From Paraburkholderia kururiensis (GTDB lineage: Bacteria; Pseudomonadota; Gammaproteobacteria; Burkholderiales; Burkholderiaceae): a stretch of DNA of 64,000 bases. The translations under genes were made by a program, and so were the position numbers. Below, one piece after another: positions 17,017-25,716 of the stretch. The notes below the pieces were generated by a model. It saw nothing but the letters and a program-made list of their open reading frames with translations. It made no database searches and was not told the origin of the DNA. Numbering within the stretch: position 1 is the stretch's first letter; each line of letters opens with the position of its first letter. Location of the stretch: contig NZ_CP139965.1 in the NCBI RefSeq assembly GCF_034424375.1, positions 2,604,001 through 2,668,000 of the forward strand, written 5' to 3'.

Positions 17017-17994
17017 TCATTCGCCCGCGAAGCGAAGCCCCAGCGCCGCGCGCGCCGCGTCGGCCATCGCGATCATGTGGCGCGACGTGTCGTGCGTCAT
17101 CACGGGACTTTCCAGCGTGCCCGCGCGAAGCAGTTCGCAGAAGTGCTCCGTTTCGTAGTTGAGTCCGCCGCCTTCGAACGGCGCCTCCAGCTCCACGCTG
17201 CGGCCATCGGCATAGCGCACGGTGGCGCGCACCGGGTTCCACCAGTTCTCGTGAATCGTGACGTGGCCTGCGGGCCCCGCCAGCAGCGCATCGCCCTTGC
17301 CGTACAGATCCAGCCCGCAGAAGAGCTGCGCGATGCCGCGCTCGTGGCGGCAATTCAGCGCGGCGAACGTGTCCACGCCGGTGGGACCGAGCCGCCCCGT
17401 GGTCTGAATCTCGAGCGGCGCGCCGAGCCAGTCCACCGCGAGAAACATCTCGTAGATGCCGATGTCGAGCAGCGCGCCGCCTGCATGCTCGAATGAAAAG
17501 GACGGGTGGTCGGCAGGCACCGTGGAGACCGCGCAACCCGCGCGCACGAGCCCGATCTCGCCGATAGGGTCCGCGGCCAGATGCGCGCGCAACTTCCGGT
17601 AGAGCGGATAGAACGGCGGCTTCATGGCCTCCATGAAGAGCCGCCCGGCGCGATGCGAAGCATCGATCACGCGCTCCAATTGCGCGCCGTTGATGGTGGC
17701 CGGCTTCTCGCACAACACGTGCAGCCCGGCGTCGAGCGCCGCGATCGCGTACTGCGCGTGCGTGTCTTGCAGCGTGGCGATATAGACGGCGTCGATGCCC
17801 GCGGACAACAGCGCTTCGAGGTTCGGGAAAGCCGCGCAGCCTGTGTCGCGCGCAAAGGCCGTCGTGGTCTCTTCGCGGCGCGACCAGACGGCGGCAAGCC
17901 GGGTGTGCGGCACGTGTTTCAAGCTCGCGGCAAAGCGGCGCGCAATGCGGCCCGCGCCGACGATGCCCCAGCGGATGACGGCGTCGTCTCTCAT
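17017..17994 (-). CDS. Gfo/Idh/MocA family NAD(P)-dependent oxidoreductase
   Basis: 325 residues. The N-terminal Rossmann fold opens IRWGIVGAGRIARRFAASL. The EKPATINGAQLERVI segment carries the conserved EKP motif that places the catalytic Lys. AVYIATLQDTHAQYAIAALDAGLHVLCEKP is typical. The C-terminal half contains GGALLDIGIYEMFLAVDWLG, as in sugar or trans-dihydrodiol dehydrogenases of this superfamily. ATG at 17994 is chosen because homology begins there; the upstream codons to 18042 are Ser/His-rich. It is convergent with pyrD and 135 bases downstream of the FadR-type gene in the same direction. The exact polyol or sugar substrate is unknown. Confidence 0.88.
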   Translation of the reverse strand: MRDDAVIRWGIVGAGRIARRFAASLKHVPHTRLAAVWSRREETTTAFARDTGCAAFPNLEALLSAGIDAVYIATLQDTHAQYAIAALDAGLHVLCEKPATINGAQLERVIDASHRAGRLFMEAMKPPFYPLYRKLRAHLAADPIGEIGLVRAGCAVSTVPADHPSFSFEHAGGALLDIGIYEMFLAVDWLGAPLEIQTTGRLGPTGVDTFAALNCRHERGIAQLFCGLDLYGKGDALLAGPAGHVTIHENWWNPVRATVRYADGRSVELEAPFEGGGLNYETEHFCELLRAGTLESPVMTHDTSRHMIAMADAARAALGLRFAGE

Positions 17995-18129
17995 CGATTG
18001 GGAAGTCCGGCTGTGGTGAGAAAGCCGCCATTGTCGCAGCAACGGCGGCTACCCGCAGCCGTACAGCGGCGCTCGGAGAGCCGTCGAAACAGCCGTCCTG
18101 CCCGCCGGATCGCCCAGACCCCTACACGC

Positions 18130-18849
18130 CTAGACGCGCTCCGCGTGCGAAACCGGGAACGCCTGCTCCACTTCGTCGGAGGTGAAGTCGATCAGCGCAA
18201 GCGATGCTGCTTCGGCCTCCTTCGGATCGTGCCGCTCGATCGCTTCCACCACGCGTCCGTGCGTACGCACAACGGTTTCCCACGAGCTTTCCTTGCGCAT
18301 GATGATCGGGTTCACCGCGGACAGTGCACCGCGCACGATCGCCGCCATCTGCTGGAAGAACTGGTTGCCGCTCGCAGCCACGATGCGCGTATGCAGCAGC
18401 TCGTCGGCGTCCTGATACGCCGGGTCGGTGGGCGCGATGGAACGGAAGGCGTCGAACGCCTCGCGAATGCCGGCAATTTCGGCCGGCGTGGCGCGCATGG
18501 CCGCGAGCGCCGACGCCCGCGGCTCGATCAGCACGCGAAACTCGATCACGTCGCGCAGGAACTGCGAATCGGGCTTGGCCCGAAAGCGCCAGCTGACCAC
18601 GTCCTCGTCGAGCATGCGCCAGTCGCGCATGGGTCGTATGCGCGTGCCGATCTTGGGCCGCACGTCCAGCATGTGGCGCGCGAGCAGCATCGACAGCGCC
18701 TCGCGCATCACCGTGCGGCTGACGTTGAACTCCTTCGAGAGCACATCCTGCGGCGGCAGAATGGCTCCGTACTTTTCCTCGACGATGCCCGACACCAGGC
18801 CATCCATCACCTTGCTGACGAGCGAACGATCCTTGTTGGCCGTTTCCAT
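18130..18849 (-). CDS. FadR-subfamily GntR transcriptional regulator
   Basis: 239 residues. N-terminal winged helix: ILPPQDVLSKEFNVSRTVMREALSMLLARHMLDVRPKIGTRI (about residues 29-71), a clear GntR DNA-binding region. The helical FCD effector domain follows, with the metal-binding Asp/His pattern spread through FRVLIEPRASALAAMRAT, DELLHTRIVAASGN and THGRVVEAIERHD. Such regulators usually sense sugar acids or carboxylates. The adjacent Gfo/Idh dehydrogenase gene may be its target, since it lies 135 bases downstream on the same strand. Start at 18849 fits MxTANKDRSLVSKVMDGL. Confidence 0.9.
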   Translation of the reverse strand: METANKDRSLVSKVMDGLVSGIVEEKYGAILPPQDVLSKEFNVSRTVMREALSMLLARHMLDVRPKIGTRIRPMRDWRMLDEDVVSWRFRAKPDSQFLRDVIEFRVLIEPRASALAAMRATPAEIAGIREAFDAFRSIAPTDPAYQDADELLHTRIVAASGNQFFQQMAAIVRGALSAVNPIIMRKESSWETVVRTHGRVVEAIERHDPKEAEAASLALIDFTSDEVEQAFPVSHAERV

Positions 18850-19234
18850 GGCACTCTCCCCGATATGGCTTTACGCCTGTCTATGAAGACTGATGAAGAA
18901 GCGCCCTCGCGTCTGTGTTCTTCTTCTCATCTAACAATAAATTGCTTGCTTCGTGGGCACTGCGCCAGTGGGAAACGTCCTGACAGGGTTATCCCTCTGA
19001 AGATTTGTTTCAACTCTGCAACGCGCCTGGCAATGGCCGTCGGCGGGCCTCGCACGAGGTGCGAAAAACCGGCAAAGCTTGCAATGATCCTAGGCCCTCG
19101 TAACCGCGTCGGCCGCGCACGTCAAGCCTTGTTGTCAACGGACGTGGAAATTAATCCAGACTGCCAGGTATTCCTGGGTCGCCTCGCGGTGCGCGCGCAT
19201 CGCACGGATCGATGTCTTCGAGCCGTCCCGAAAT
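18850..19234. other. intergenic region upstream of the FadR-type gene
   Basis: About 385 bases between the FadR-type start and the end of the flavin reductase gene. The section 18895-18960 is AT-rich and likely contains the leftward promoter of the regulator. No gene, tRNA or strong palindrome was recognised in the rest. Confidence 0.4.
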
Positions 19235-19828
19235 TCAGCGATGCGTGACGTTCGCGTAGTGACCACCGAAGAACAGCAGCGGCGCGTGGTCTTCGAGCGA
19301 AAAGGCCTGCACCTCGCCGATGAAGAGCGTGTGGTCACCGCACGGATGCCGGTCCACCACGCGTGCCGCAAAGCGCGCCACGGCACGGTCCAGCCACGCG
19401 ATGCCCGGCACGCCCTGCGCCTCGCTGAAATGCGGTGCGAGCCACGTTTGATGTTCGCCCGCGTAGTGCCGGCTGTGCGCTTCCTGCTCGTCGGTAAGCA
19501 CGCTCACCGCGAACAGTTCGTGCGTCATGAGCCGCTCGTGCATGCGCGCGCGCTGCCCCACGGACACCACGACGAGCGGCGGCCTGAGCGAGCCCGACAT
19601 GAACGCGTTGGCCGTCATGGCGTGCAGCGTCTCGCCGCAGCCGGTGGAGACCACCACGACACCCGTCGCGAAGCGGCCGAACGCACGCCGCAGCAGACGC
19701 TCGCCCGCATCGACAGGCAACTCGGCCACACGCTGCACGCCGGGCTCCATCAATGGCGCCGCAGGCGCGGGTACAGCGGCAAGCGACGTCTCCCGCACAG
19801 AGACGCAAGGTTCGGCGATCCGGTTCAT
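19235..19828 (-). CDS. flavin reductase (FMN-binding split-barrel, HpaC-like)
   Basis: 197 residues. The flavin-reductase-like domain runs from LLRRAFGRFATGVVVVS through TANAFMSGSLRPPLVVVSVG to GGHYANVTHR, the usual GxFxTGVxVV and S-L-x-P-P pattern. Such proteins supply FMNH2 or FADH2 by diffusion to a two-component monooxygenase. The first ~50 residues form a Pro/Ala-rich lead-in. ATG 19828 is preceded by GGGGGAGC at good spacing and is preferred to a frame extension to 19951. No monooxygenase gene is adjacent; the nearest flavin-dependent enzyme is the broken ssuD 12 kb away, which is too distant to infer a pair. Confidence 0.85.
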   Translation of the reverse strand: MNRIAEPCVSVRETSLAAVPAPAAPLMEPGVQRVAELPVDAGERLLRRAFGRFATGVVVVSTGCGETLHAMTANAFMSGSLRPPLVVVSVGQRARMHERLMTHELFAVSVLTDEQEAHSRHYAGEHQTWLAPHFSEAQGVPGIAWLDRAVARFAARVVDRHPCGDHTLFIGEVQAFSLEDHAPLLFFGGHYANVTHR

Positions 19829-19951
19829 TGTCGTTGCTCCCCCAACCGCGGCGCCCGCCGCCTCGCCCACAGCGGACGAGGCGCGAAGTCGCCAGTCGAT
19901 TGCTCCAGTCTTCGTTGCGGTCTTTACCGTGGCTTCATCGTGCGGACGCAC

Positions 19952-20767
19952 TCATGCCGGCTTATGCGCCACGTAGTGAACCCACCACGCGTCGCTCGTG
20001 TTTGCATCGTCGGCAATGCGTTCGCCCCGGTCGCTGCCGAACGCCGCGTCGTTCACGAAGCCCGTTTCCGCCAGTTGCCGCCGCTGCTCCGCCACCGTCG
20101 TGTAGACGATCACGATGCCGAAGTAGTGCGCCGCGGCCGCGCGAATCGAATAACCCGGATAGTCGCGATTCAGGCTGATGTGCCGCAGATAGTTGGTGGT
20201 CGCGACCGGCAGCGTGACGAGCGAGCGCAGCACGCGCCAGCCGAGCCGCACGGGATTGGGCGTAAAGCGCGGCAGCAGCTTGAGCGGCGTCTCGCCGTAG
20301 CCCGGACCGTCGCGGTTGTGCGCGGAGACCAGCACGTAGCCGCCGGGGCGCGTCACGCGAAACATCTCGCGCAAGATGCGCATACGGTCTTCGTAGTCCA
20401 CGCAATCGATGCCGTTCCAGCTGAACTCCACGAACCCGTAGTGATCCGACGGCAGCGCGTGCATGTCGCGCGCATCCATGTGGCGCAGGTCCACGCCCGG
20501 ATGCCGGCTGCGCGCCAGTTCGAGCAGCTTCTCCGTGTAGTCGATGCCCGTGTAGTCCGTGGAGAGCGCGCGCATGAGCGGAATTGTGCGGCCCGCGCCC
20601 ACACCGATGTCGAGCAGGGGCGTGCCCGCGCAGCGCGGCGTGAGCCACGCGAACGCGGCCGCTTCGCCCGCGTCGGTCCATGTCTTTTCGAGCGTGAACT
20701 CGCGCTCGGCATCGTGGGAATTCCACGCGCTCTGGTTGATGCGGTCGAGATCGGAAGTCGGGTTCAC
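19952..20767 (-). CDS. class I SAM-dependent methyltransferase
   Basis: 271 residues. SAM-binding motif I is TPLLDIGVGAGRTIPLMRAL (about residues 50-69). Motif II/post-I acidic residue is in YTGIDYTEKLLELARSRHPGVDLRHMDARDM. FRVTRPGGYVLVSAHN is the motif III region of Methyltransf_11/25 proteins. The later SLNRDYPGYSIRAAAAHYFG is lineage-specific. GTG at 20767 overlaps the hydrolase stop as GTGA, so translation is coupled. As the last gene of the polysaccharide series, it could O-methylate a sugar or end-cap a glycan, but the acceptor cannot be told from sequence. Confidence 0.85.
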   Translation of the reverse strand: MNPTSDLDRINQSAWNSHDAEREFTLEKTWTDAGEAAAFAWLTPRCAGTPLLDIGVGAGRTIPLMRALSTDYTGIDYTEKLLELARSRHPGVDLRHMDARDMHALPSDHYGFVEFSWNGIDCVDYEDRMRILREMFRVTRPGGYVLVSAHNRDGPGYGETPLKLLPRFTPNPVRLGWRVLRSLVTLPVATTNYLRHISLNRDYPGYSIRAAAAHYFGIVIVYTTVAEQRRQLAETGFVNDAAFGSDRGERIADDANTSDAWWVHYVAHKPA

Positions 20768-22605
20768 AGCCTGGCTCCATCGAGGTACGGCGGCGTGGCG
20801 CTCGCGCGCGCCGCCGCAGATCGCGCTGCCTGGCCGCCCGTATGAGGCGCCGCCTGGATCAGCTCCGTAAACAGCCAGCGCTCGGCATCGGCCATCACGG
20901 CCTCGCGCGCAGGCCGCGTAAATAACGCATGGTCGAGCTTCGGCAGGGTCGCCGCGCGCACGCCGTCGTGGCAATGCAGTGCCCCAAGGCGCGTGCCGAA
21001 CTGGATGCGCGCTTCGTCGAGCCCCACGTCGTAATCGCCGTACACGAGCCGCAGACGCACGCCCTTGCGATGAATCGCGCGCACGAGGTCGCGCGCTTCG
21101 TTCGCGACGAGCGCCCAGCCGGTGCGGCGCTCGATCCAGCCTGCCGCCGTGAGCCAGCCGCGCCGCGCGAGCCGCGCGCCCATCACGCGTGCGATCCGCA
21201 GCGGGTGGCTCTGCCCCCGCAGGGCGCGTGCCCACTTTTCGGGGTTGAACGCCGCACGCCAGTACACCCTCGACGAGGCGAACTGATGTGCCCCCGGCGC
21301 GCGCGCGTCGCCGTCCCAGATGAACTTCTGCAGGTTCACGCAGAACGCGCCCTCCACGGCCGCATGGCGCGCGCTTGCGTGCAGGCCGGCGAAGGCGCCG
21401 CCGCACACGCCGAACACGGCCACGCGGCGGTGTCCGTGCGCGACGAGCCAGTCAGCGCCCGCGGCGGCGTCGCGGCAGGCTTCGTCGGAGTAGATGGTGT
21501 CGAGCGTGATGTCGGGCGCGATGGGCGTGGCATCGCCGATACCGCCCAGATCCATGCGCAGCGACGCAATGCCGAGCGCCGCGAGCCGTCGTGCGAACAG
21601 CACGAAGATGCGGCCGTCGCCGATGTGGTGGCTCGCGCCGGTGTTGAGAAACAGCATGGCGGGCGCGCCCGCGCGCGGCACGTCGGGCGCGCAGTAGATG
21701 CCGAAGTACGCGCCGAACACGACCGGGCGCTCCGTGGCACGCATGCCGGCGAGGCGCAGTGCAGGCGCTTCGTCGTCCGATGCAAGGGCGCCGCTTGCGC
21801 GTGGCTGTGCATCGATGGAGCGCTCGCACGCGCCGCACGCATCGGCCGCGAGCCACGTCGTCACGCGCTCGAAGGCCTTCGCGGGCGCTTCGCTATACAG
21901 CGCTTCCACGAGGAAGCGGTCCAGTTCGTCGAGCGGCCCATGCTCCACCGCCACGCCGTGCGCGGCGTAATGGGCCGCGAGCGCTTCCGTACGCGGGCGG
22001 TTGCTCGAATCGAGCAGCAGCACGCGCGCGGCCGGCGCGTGGGTGTCCTTGCACAGGTCGACGGCCGCAAGATGCGCAATGTCCTCGCCGTGGATGCCGA
22101 AGCCGAACGCCTCCACATAGGCCTCGGGGTTCGCGATGGGGTCCGCGTTCATGCCGGCCGGCGTGCTGAGCCAGCTCTGCCGGTGAGCGCGCAGTTCGCG
22201 CACGTAGTGGCGGCCGAGCACCGCGGGCGCGAGCAGCACCAGCGCGTCCACGCCGCCGCTGCGTTGCGCCGCGAGCGCGGCGAGCGTCGCGCCCAGCCGC
22301 AGGCCCACGAGCGACACATGCTTCACGCCCGTCCATTCGCGTAGCCGCGCCATGGCCGCCTCGATGCCGGCGAGCCAGGCGGCGACGCGCTCGGGGTCGT
22401 CCTCGGCGCCGTCGGAGTCGCCCGCGCCGGGGTAGTCGAAGCGCAGCACCGGCATGCCGGCCGCCGCGATGCGCTCCGCGAGCGCGCGCCAGCCGCGATG
22501 GGTGCACAGCGCGTCGTAGCCGAACGGGTTGCAGAGCACGACGCCGCGTTCCCCATCCGCCTCATGGAGCCAGCCGAAGCAGCCATCGAACACGACAGGT
22601 CTCAT
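20764..22605 (-). CDS. double alpha/beta-hydrolase protein, resembling exosortase-A-associated hydrolases
   Basis: 613 residues with two alpha/beta-hydrolase units. Unit 1 (1-265) shows LCNPFGYDALCTHRGW, RFDYPGAGDSDGAED and LVGLRLGATLA, with Arg103 at the nucleophile-elbow position and no clear catalytic His. Unit 2 (about 295-590) shows GIYCAPDVP, LFLNTGASHHIGDGR, RMDLGGIGDA and VFGVCGGAFAG, with Cys401 at the elbow and LPKLDHALF as probable His site. Both look like hydrolases that neighbour EpsH/exosortase-A polysaccharide loci, usually as two separate genes; here they appear fused. The start at 22605 follows AAGGGATGG. No exosortase is present in the window. Role in this locus is unknown. 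Confidence 0.75.
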   Translation of the reverse strand: MRPVVFDGCFGWLHEADGERGVVLCNPFGYDALCTHRGWRALAERIAAAGMPVLRFDYPGAGDSDGAEDDPERVAAWLAGIEAAMARLREWTGVKHVSLVGLRLGATLAALAAQRSGGVDALVLLAPAVLGRHYVRELRAHRQSWLSTPAGMNADPIANPEAYVEAFGFGIHGEDIAHLAAVDLCKDTHAPAARVLLLDSSNRPRTEALAAHYAAHGVAVEHGPLDELDRFLVEALYSEAPAKAFERVTTWLAADACGACERSIDAQPRASGALASDDEAPALRLAGMRATERPVVFGAYFGIYCAPDVPRAGAPAMLFLNTGASHHIGDGRIFVLFARRLAALGIASLRMDLGGIGDATPIAPDITLDTIYSDEACRDAAAGADWLVAHGHRRVAVFGVCGGAFAGLHASARHAAVEGAFCVNLQKFIWDGDARAPGAHQFASSRVYWRAAFNPEKWARALRGQSHPLRIARVMGARLARRGWLTAAGWIERRTGWALVANEARDLVRAIHRKGVRLRLVYGDYDVGLDEARIQFGTRLGALHCHDGVRAATLPKLDHALFTRPAREAVMADAERWLFTELIQAAPHTGGQAARSAAARASATPPYLDGARL

Positions 22606-22840
22606 GGGTATCCATCCCTTTGCGCCGGCCCGGCCTACCGGTCGACGCTCATTTAAGCAACGTGTTTCTTGCCCGCTCTGTTCGGGTGCGCACACACTTC
22701 GGGCCGCGTTGTGCGGCCGCAAAAGAACGCGCAACAGCGCCCGCCATAGCACTTCGATAGCCCGCCCGATGGCGCCCAATAGCGCCCGCAAAACGGGCCT
22801 GCACGAAGGCACACGAAAACGCGGACCGCCAAGCGAAGCC

Positions 22841-23950
22841 TCAACCGTGCGGCCCTTCCGCCGTGCCGGCCACGGGCACGGTCGGCGTCCGCCGCCCGCG
22901 CAACCACGCGCGCGCCACGCGCACGAAGTCCTTCGCGCACGCCTGCACGCCCGGCCGCAACGGGTTGTACCGATACCGCCAGTGCATGCACATCGAAACG
23001 AACTGCACGGTGAGCCGCCACGCGCTGCGCGATTCGTAGAGCGAGGCGCGCGCCAGCAGATACGCGCCCACCGCTTCGTAGCGCCGCGATGCCTCGAGCA
23101 GTTGCGGCGCGAAGCGCGTTTGCGTGCGCTGCGCAAGCTGCGCGAGGCCGTCGCGATACTGCGACGCAATCGCCGCGCGTTCGCGGTACGCCGCCGCGCC
23201 GCTCGCCGCCACGCGGGCACGCGCGCCGCGCGAGCCGGCCTGCGGCGCGCCGCACGCGTTCTTGCCATGCTGCCGATACGCCACGAGCGGCGCCTCCACC
23301 ACGCGCACCGTGCCCGTCACGTCACCCAGCAGCGACGCCCATTCGTCGTGCGCCACCTCAGTGTGCTCGCCCGGAAAATTGGGCAGCCGCGGACGTTCGA
23401 GCAACAGCGGCAGCAGCGCCGCATCGAAGCAGATCTTCATGCCCGCGAAAAAGCCGAACGGCGCCACCCTTCCCGGCCCCGAGCCACGTTTGCGCACCCA
23501 CGTGTGCAGCGTGTCGCCCGCGAGCGGTTGCAGGTTCTGATCGACGGTGCAGACGCGATGCGCCACGAGCGTCACGCCCGGCTCCGCTGCCGCGGCGGCC
23601 ACGCGTTCGAGCTTGTCGGCACGCCACACGTCGTCCTGGTCGCAGAAGGCGATCCAGTCGCCGCGGCAATGCGAGGCCGCGAGCAGAAAGTTCTCGGCGT
23701 AACCGAGCCGCGCGGCATTGCGATACAGCCGCACGGGAAACGGCGCGTGCTGCGCGAAGATTTCGACGAGTTCGGGCGTGCCGTCCGTGGAGCCGTCGTC
23801 CGTCACCACGAGTTCGTATGGCAGCCAGCGCTGCGAGGCGAGGCTCGCCAGTTGCTCGGGCAGATAGCGCGCGCCGTTGCAGGTGGCAAGCGCAATCGAA
23901 ATGGCGGGCAGTGTGCGGGCGCGGCCCGCTGTCTTCGTGTCTCGCGTCAT
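22841..23950 (-). CDS. family 2 glycosyltransferase (rhamnosyl-type, cytoplasmic)
   Basis: 369 residues. GT2/GT-A fold: ISIALATCNGARYLPEQLASLASQ, then VVTDDGSTDGTPELVE carrying the nucleotide-binding DDG, and FCDQDDVWRADKLE with the DxD-like metal site (about residues 95-101). LHTWVRKRG and VAHDEWASLLG form the acceptor region; the pattern is that of RfbF/WcaA-like transferases building surface polysaccharides. A C-terminal amphipathic or weakly hydrophobic part, LTVQFVSMCMHWRYRYNPLRPG, may dock to the membrane. ATG 23950 overlaps the flippase stop as ATGA. Donor sugar unknown. Confidence 0.88.
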   Translation of the reverse strand: MTRDTKTAGRARTLPAISIALATCNGARYLPEQLASLASQRWLPYELVVTDDGSTDGTPELVEIFAQHAPFPVRLYRNAARLGYAENFLLAASHCRGDWIAFCDQDDVWRADKLERVAAAAAEPGVTLVAHRVCTVDQNLQPLAGDTLHTWVRKRGSGPGRVAPFGFFAGMKICFDAALLPLLLERPRLPNFPGEHTEVAHDEWASLLGDVTGTVRVVEAPLVAYRQHGKNACGAPQAGSRGARARVAASGAAAYRERAAIASQYRDGLAQLAQRTQTRFAPQLLEASRRYEAVGAYLLARASLYESRSAWRLTVQFVSMCMHWRYRYNPLRPGVQACAKDFVRVARAWLRGRRTPTVPVAGTAEGPHG

Positions 23951-25437
23951 GAGGTCCTCCGTTGCGCCGTGCGCCCCGCGAGGCGCGTCGCGAAACGCCG
24001 CACGCCGTCTGCGATGAGCGGCTCCGCGCGCCATGCCCAAAGGCAGGCCACCGCCACGAGCAGCAACGCCGCCGGCGTCGCGGTCCACGTGGGCCACCCG
24101 CCCGCGGCGATCAACGCGAAAGTGGCCGCGAGCGTGAGCACCGGCGCCACGAGCCGGCGCCAGAACGCGCCGCGATAGCCGGCGAGCCACATCAGCACGA
24201 CGCCGTCGACCGCGCATCGCACGCTCCATGCGAACGCTGCGCCCACGAGGCCGAAGGCATGCATCGCGCCCCACAGCAGCGCGATGAACGGCACCAGTTC
24301 CGCCACGTGCAGACGCGCGACCACGTCGGGGCGTCCCTGCGCCTGGAGCTTGTCGAACGCGACGTGCGCGAGGCTGTTGATCCACACGCCCGCCAGCAGC
24401 ACCTCGCCCACGAGCGACGCATGCGCCGCGAACGGCGCGCCGACCCAGAGCCGCAGGAACGGCTGCATCGCGAGCATGCCCACGACGACGACGGGCGTGA
24501 TGAGCGCGGCAAGCCCCGTGATGGCGCGCTCGGCGAGTGCGCTCGAATGTTCCGTGGCGAGTGCGGAGAGGCGCGGAAACAGCGTGCGGCACAGCACGGC
24601 CGGAATGAGCCGCAGCCGCGTGGCGAGATTGAACGGCACCGTGTAGTACGCCACCGCGTTGGCGCTGAGCACACTGCCGATCAGAAAGCGGTCCGCGGCT
24701 TCCAGCAGCGGACTCACGAGGTTCGTGAGCGTCACCCACATGCCGAAGCCGAAGAGCGGCCGCACGTGGCGACGTGCGGGGCCGCCCGCGCCGCGCAGTG
24801 GAAACACGCGCGCAACGGTCACGGCGAGCAGCAGCAGCGTGAGTGCGCTGCCCACCATCGCAGCCAGAATCAGGTGTTCCAGTTGCGGGCCGAACAGCAG
24901 CGCCGCGGCGAGCGGCAGCGTCTGGTAGAGCAGCATGCCGACGAACTGCACCGCGTTGAGCGGCCCGAACCGCTCGATGCCTTCGAGCGCGCCCGAAAAC
25001 ACGCCGGTGAGCGTGGCCATGGGCACCGCACAGGCGATGAACGGCAGCGCCGGAACGACCTCGGCGCGAATCGATGCATCCATGTGGAACACGTGGCCGA
25101 GCGCGAGTCCCGCCACGCCGTAGAGCACGAATGCGCCCAGCACGCCGAATGCGGCGTTGAGCACGACCGCGGTCCAGAGCAGCGACTCGCGTTCGGCATG
25201 CGGCGCGCCGCCCATGCGCGCCACCTGGTTCGACGTGGCACGCGTGAGCCCCAGATCGAAGAAGCCGAAGTAGCCCTGCAACATCCACACGGTGACGAGC
25301 ACGCCGTAGCGCGCGTCGCCGATACGGTGCAGATAGATGGGCACCGTAACGAGCGCCACCGCGAGCGGCAGCACGCTGCCGAGCAGATTGAACAGCGCGT
25401 TGCGGGCGAAGCCCGGAGCCTGGGGGGCGTCTTTCAT
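23947..25437 (-). CDS. Wzx-like polysaccharide flippase (MOP/MATE superfamily)
   Basis: 496 residues with about 12-14 hydrophobic segments, beginning FARNALFNLLGSVLPLAVALVTVPIYLHRIG, the usual opening of Polysacc_synt proteins. MLQGYFGFFDLGLTRATSN is the conserved TM1-2 loop of Wzx-type transporters, which move undecaprenyl-linked repeat units across the inner membrane. The end is basic. It lies between a GT4 gene (279 bases upstream) and the coupled GT2 gene, in the same transcription direction as the Wzy-like gene, so a Wzx/Wzy-dependent route is likely. ATG 25437 is the natural start. Confidence 0.9.
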   Translation of the reverse strand: MKDAPQAPGFARNALFNLLGSVLPLAVALVTVPIYLHRIGDARYGVLVTVWMLQGYFGFFDLGLTRATSNQVARMGGAPHAERESLLWTAVVLNAAFGVLGAFVLYGVAGLALGHVFHMDASIRAEVVPALPFIACAVPMATLTGVFSGALEGIERFGPLNAVQFVGMLLYQTLPLAAALLFGPQLEHLILAAMVGSALTLLLLAVTVARVFPLRGAGGPARRHVRPLFGFGMWVTLTNLVSPLLEAADRFLIGSVLSANAVAYYTVPFNLATRLRLIPAVLCRTLFPRLSALATEHSSALAERAITGLAALITPVVVVGMLAMQPFLRLWVGAPFAAHASLVGEVLLAGVWINSLAHVAFDKLQAQGRPDVVARLHVAELVPFIALLWGAMHAFGLVGAAFAWSVRCAVDGVVLMWLAGYRGAFWRRLVAPVLTLAATFALIAAGGWPTWTATPAALLLVAVACLWAWRAEPLIADGVRRFATRLAGRTAQRRTS

Positions 25438-25716
25438 GACCGATGCCGTTGGGAGTGCCTGAACCGAGTGTCAGAGCCCATACTGCACGGCACAAACGCT
25501 TCGAGTCTGTGGTCTGCGCCACGCTGGCGGGCACCTCGAACTTGCTGCGGTTTCAGGCCGCCCCGTATGCTTTCAGACCGCTTCGAGAAGGCTTACGGAA
25601 CGTCGCGACGCCATGGGGCGAGCCGCACGCTTCTCGTGCTTCGTGGGCTTCGTGAACCGACGAATCGGCACGACGAAACGGACCAACCGCACGGTCTCAC
25701 GACACGGCCACGCCCT
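25438..25716. other. gap inside the leftward polysaccharide series
   Basis: 279 bases of lower GC between the flippase start and the upstream glycosyltransferase stop, the largest break in the series. It may hold an internal promoter for the flippase-GT2-hydrolase segment. Short open frames here look non-coding. No terminator hairpin is evident. Confidence 0.35.

Noticed and set aside
19235..19828. Pairing of this flavin reductase with ssuD
   Set aside because: Genes are 12 kb apart with unrelated genes between, so the link has no support.
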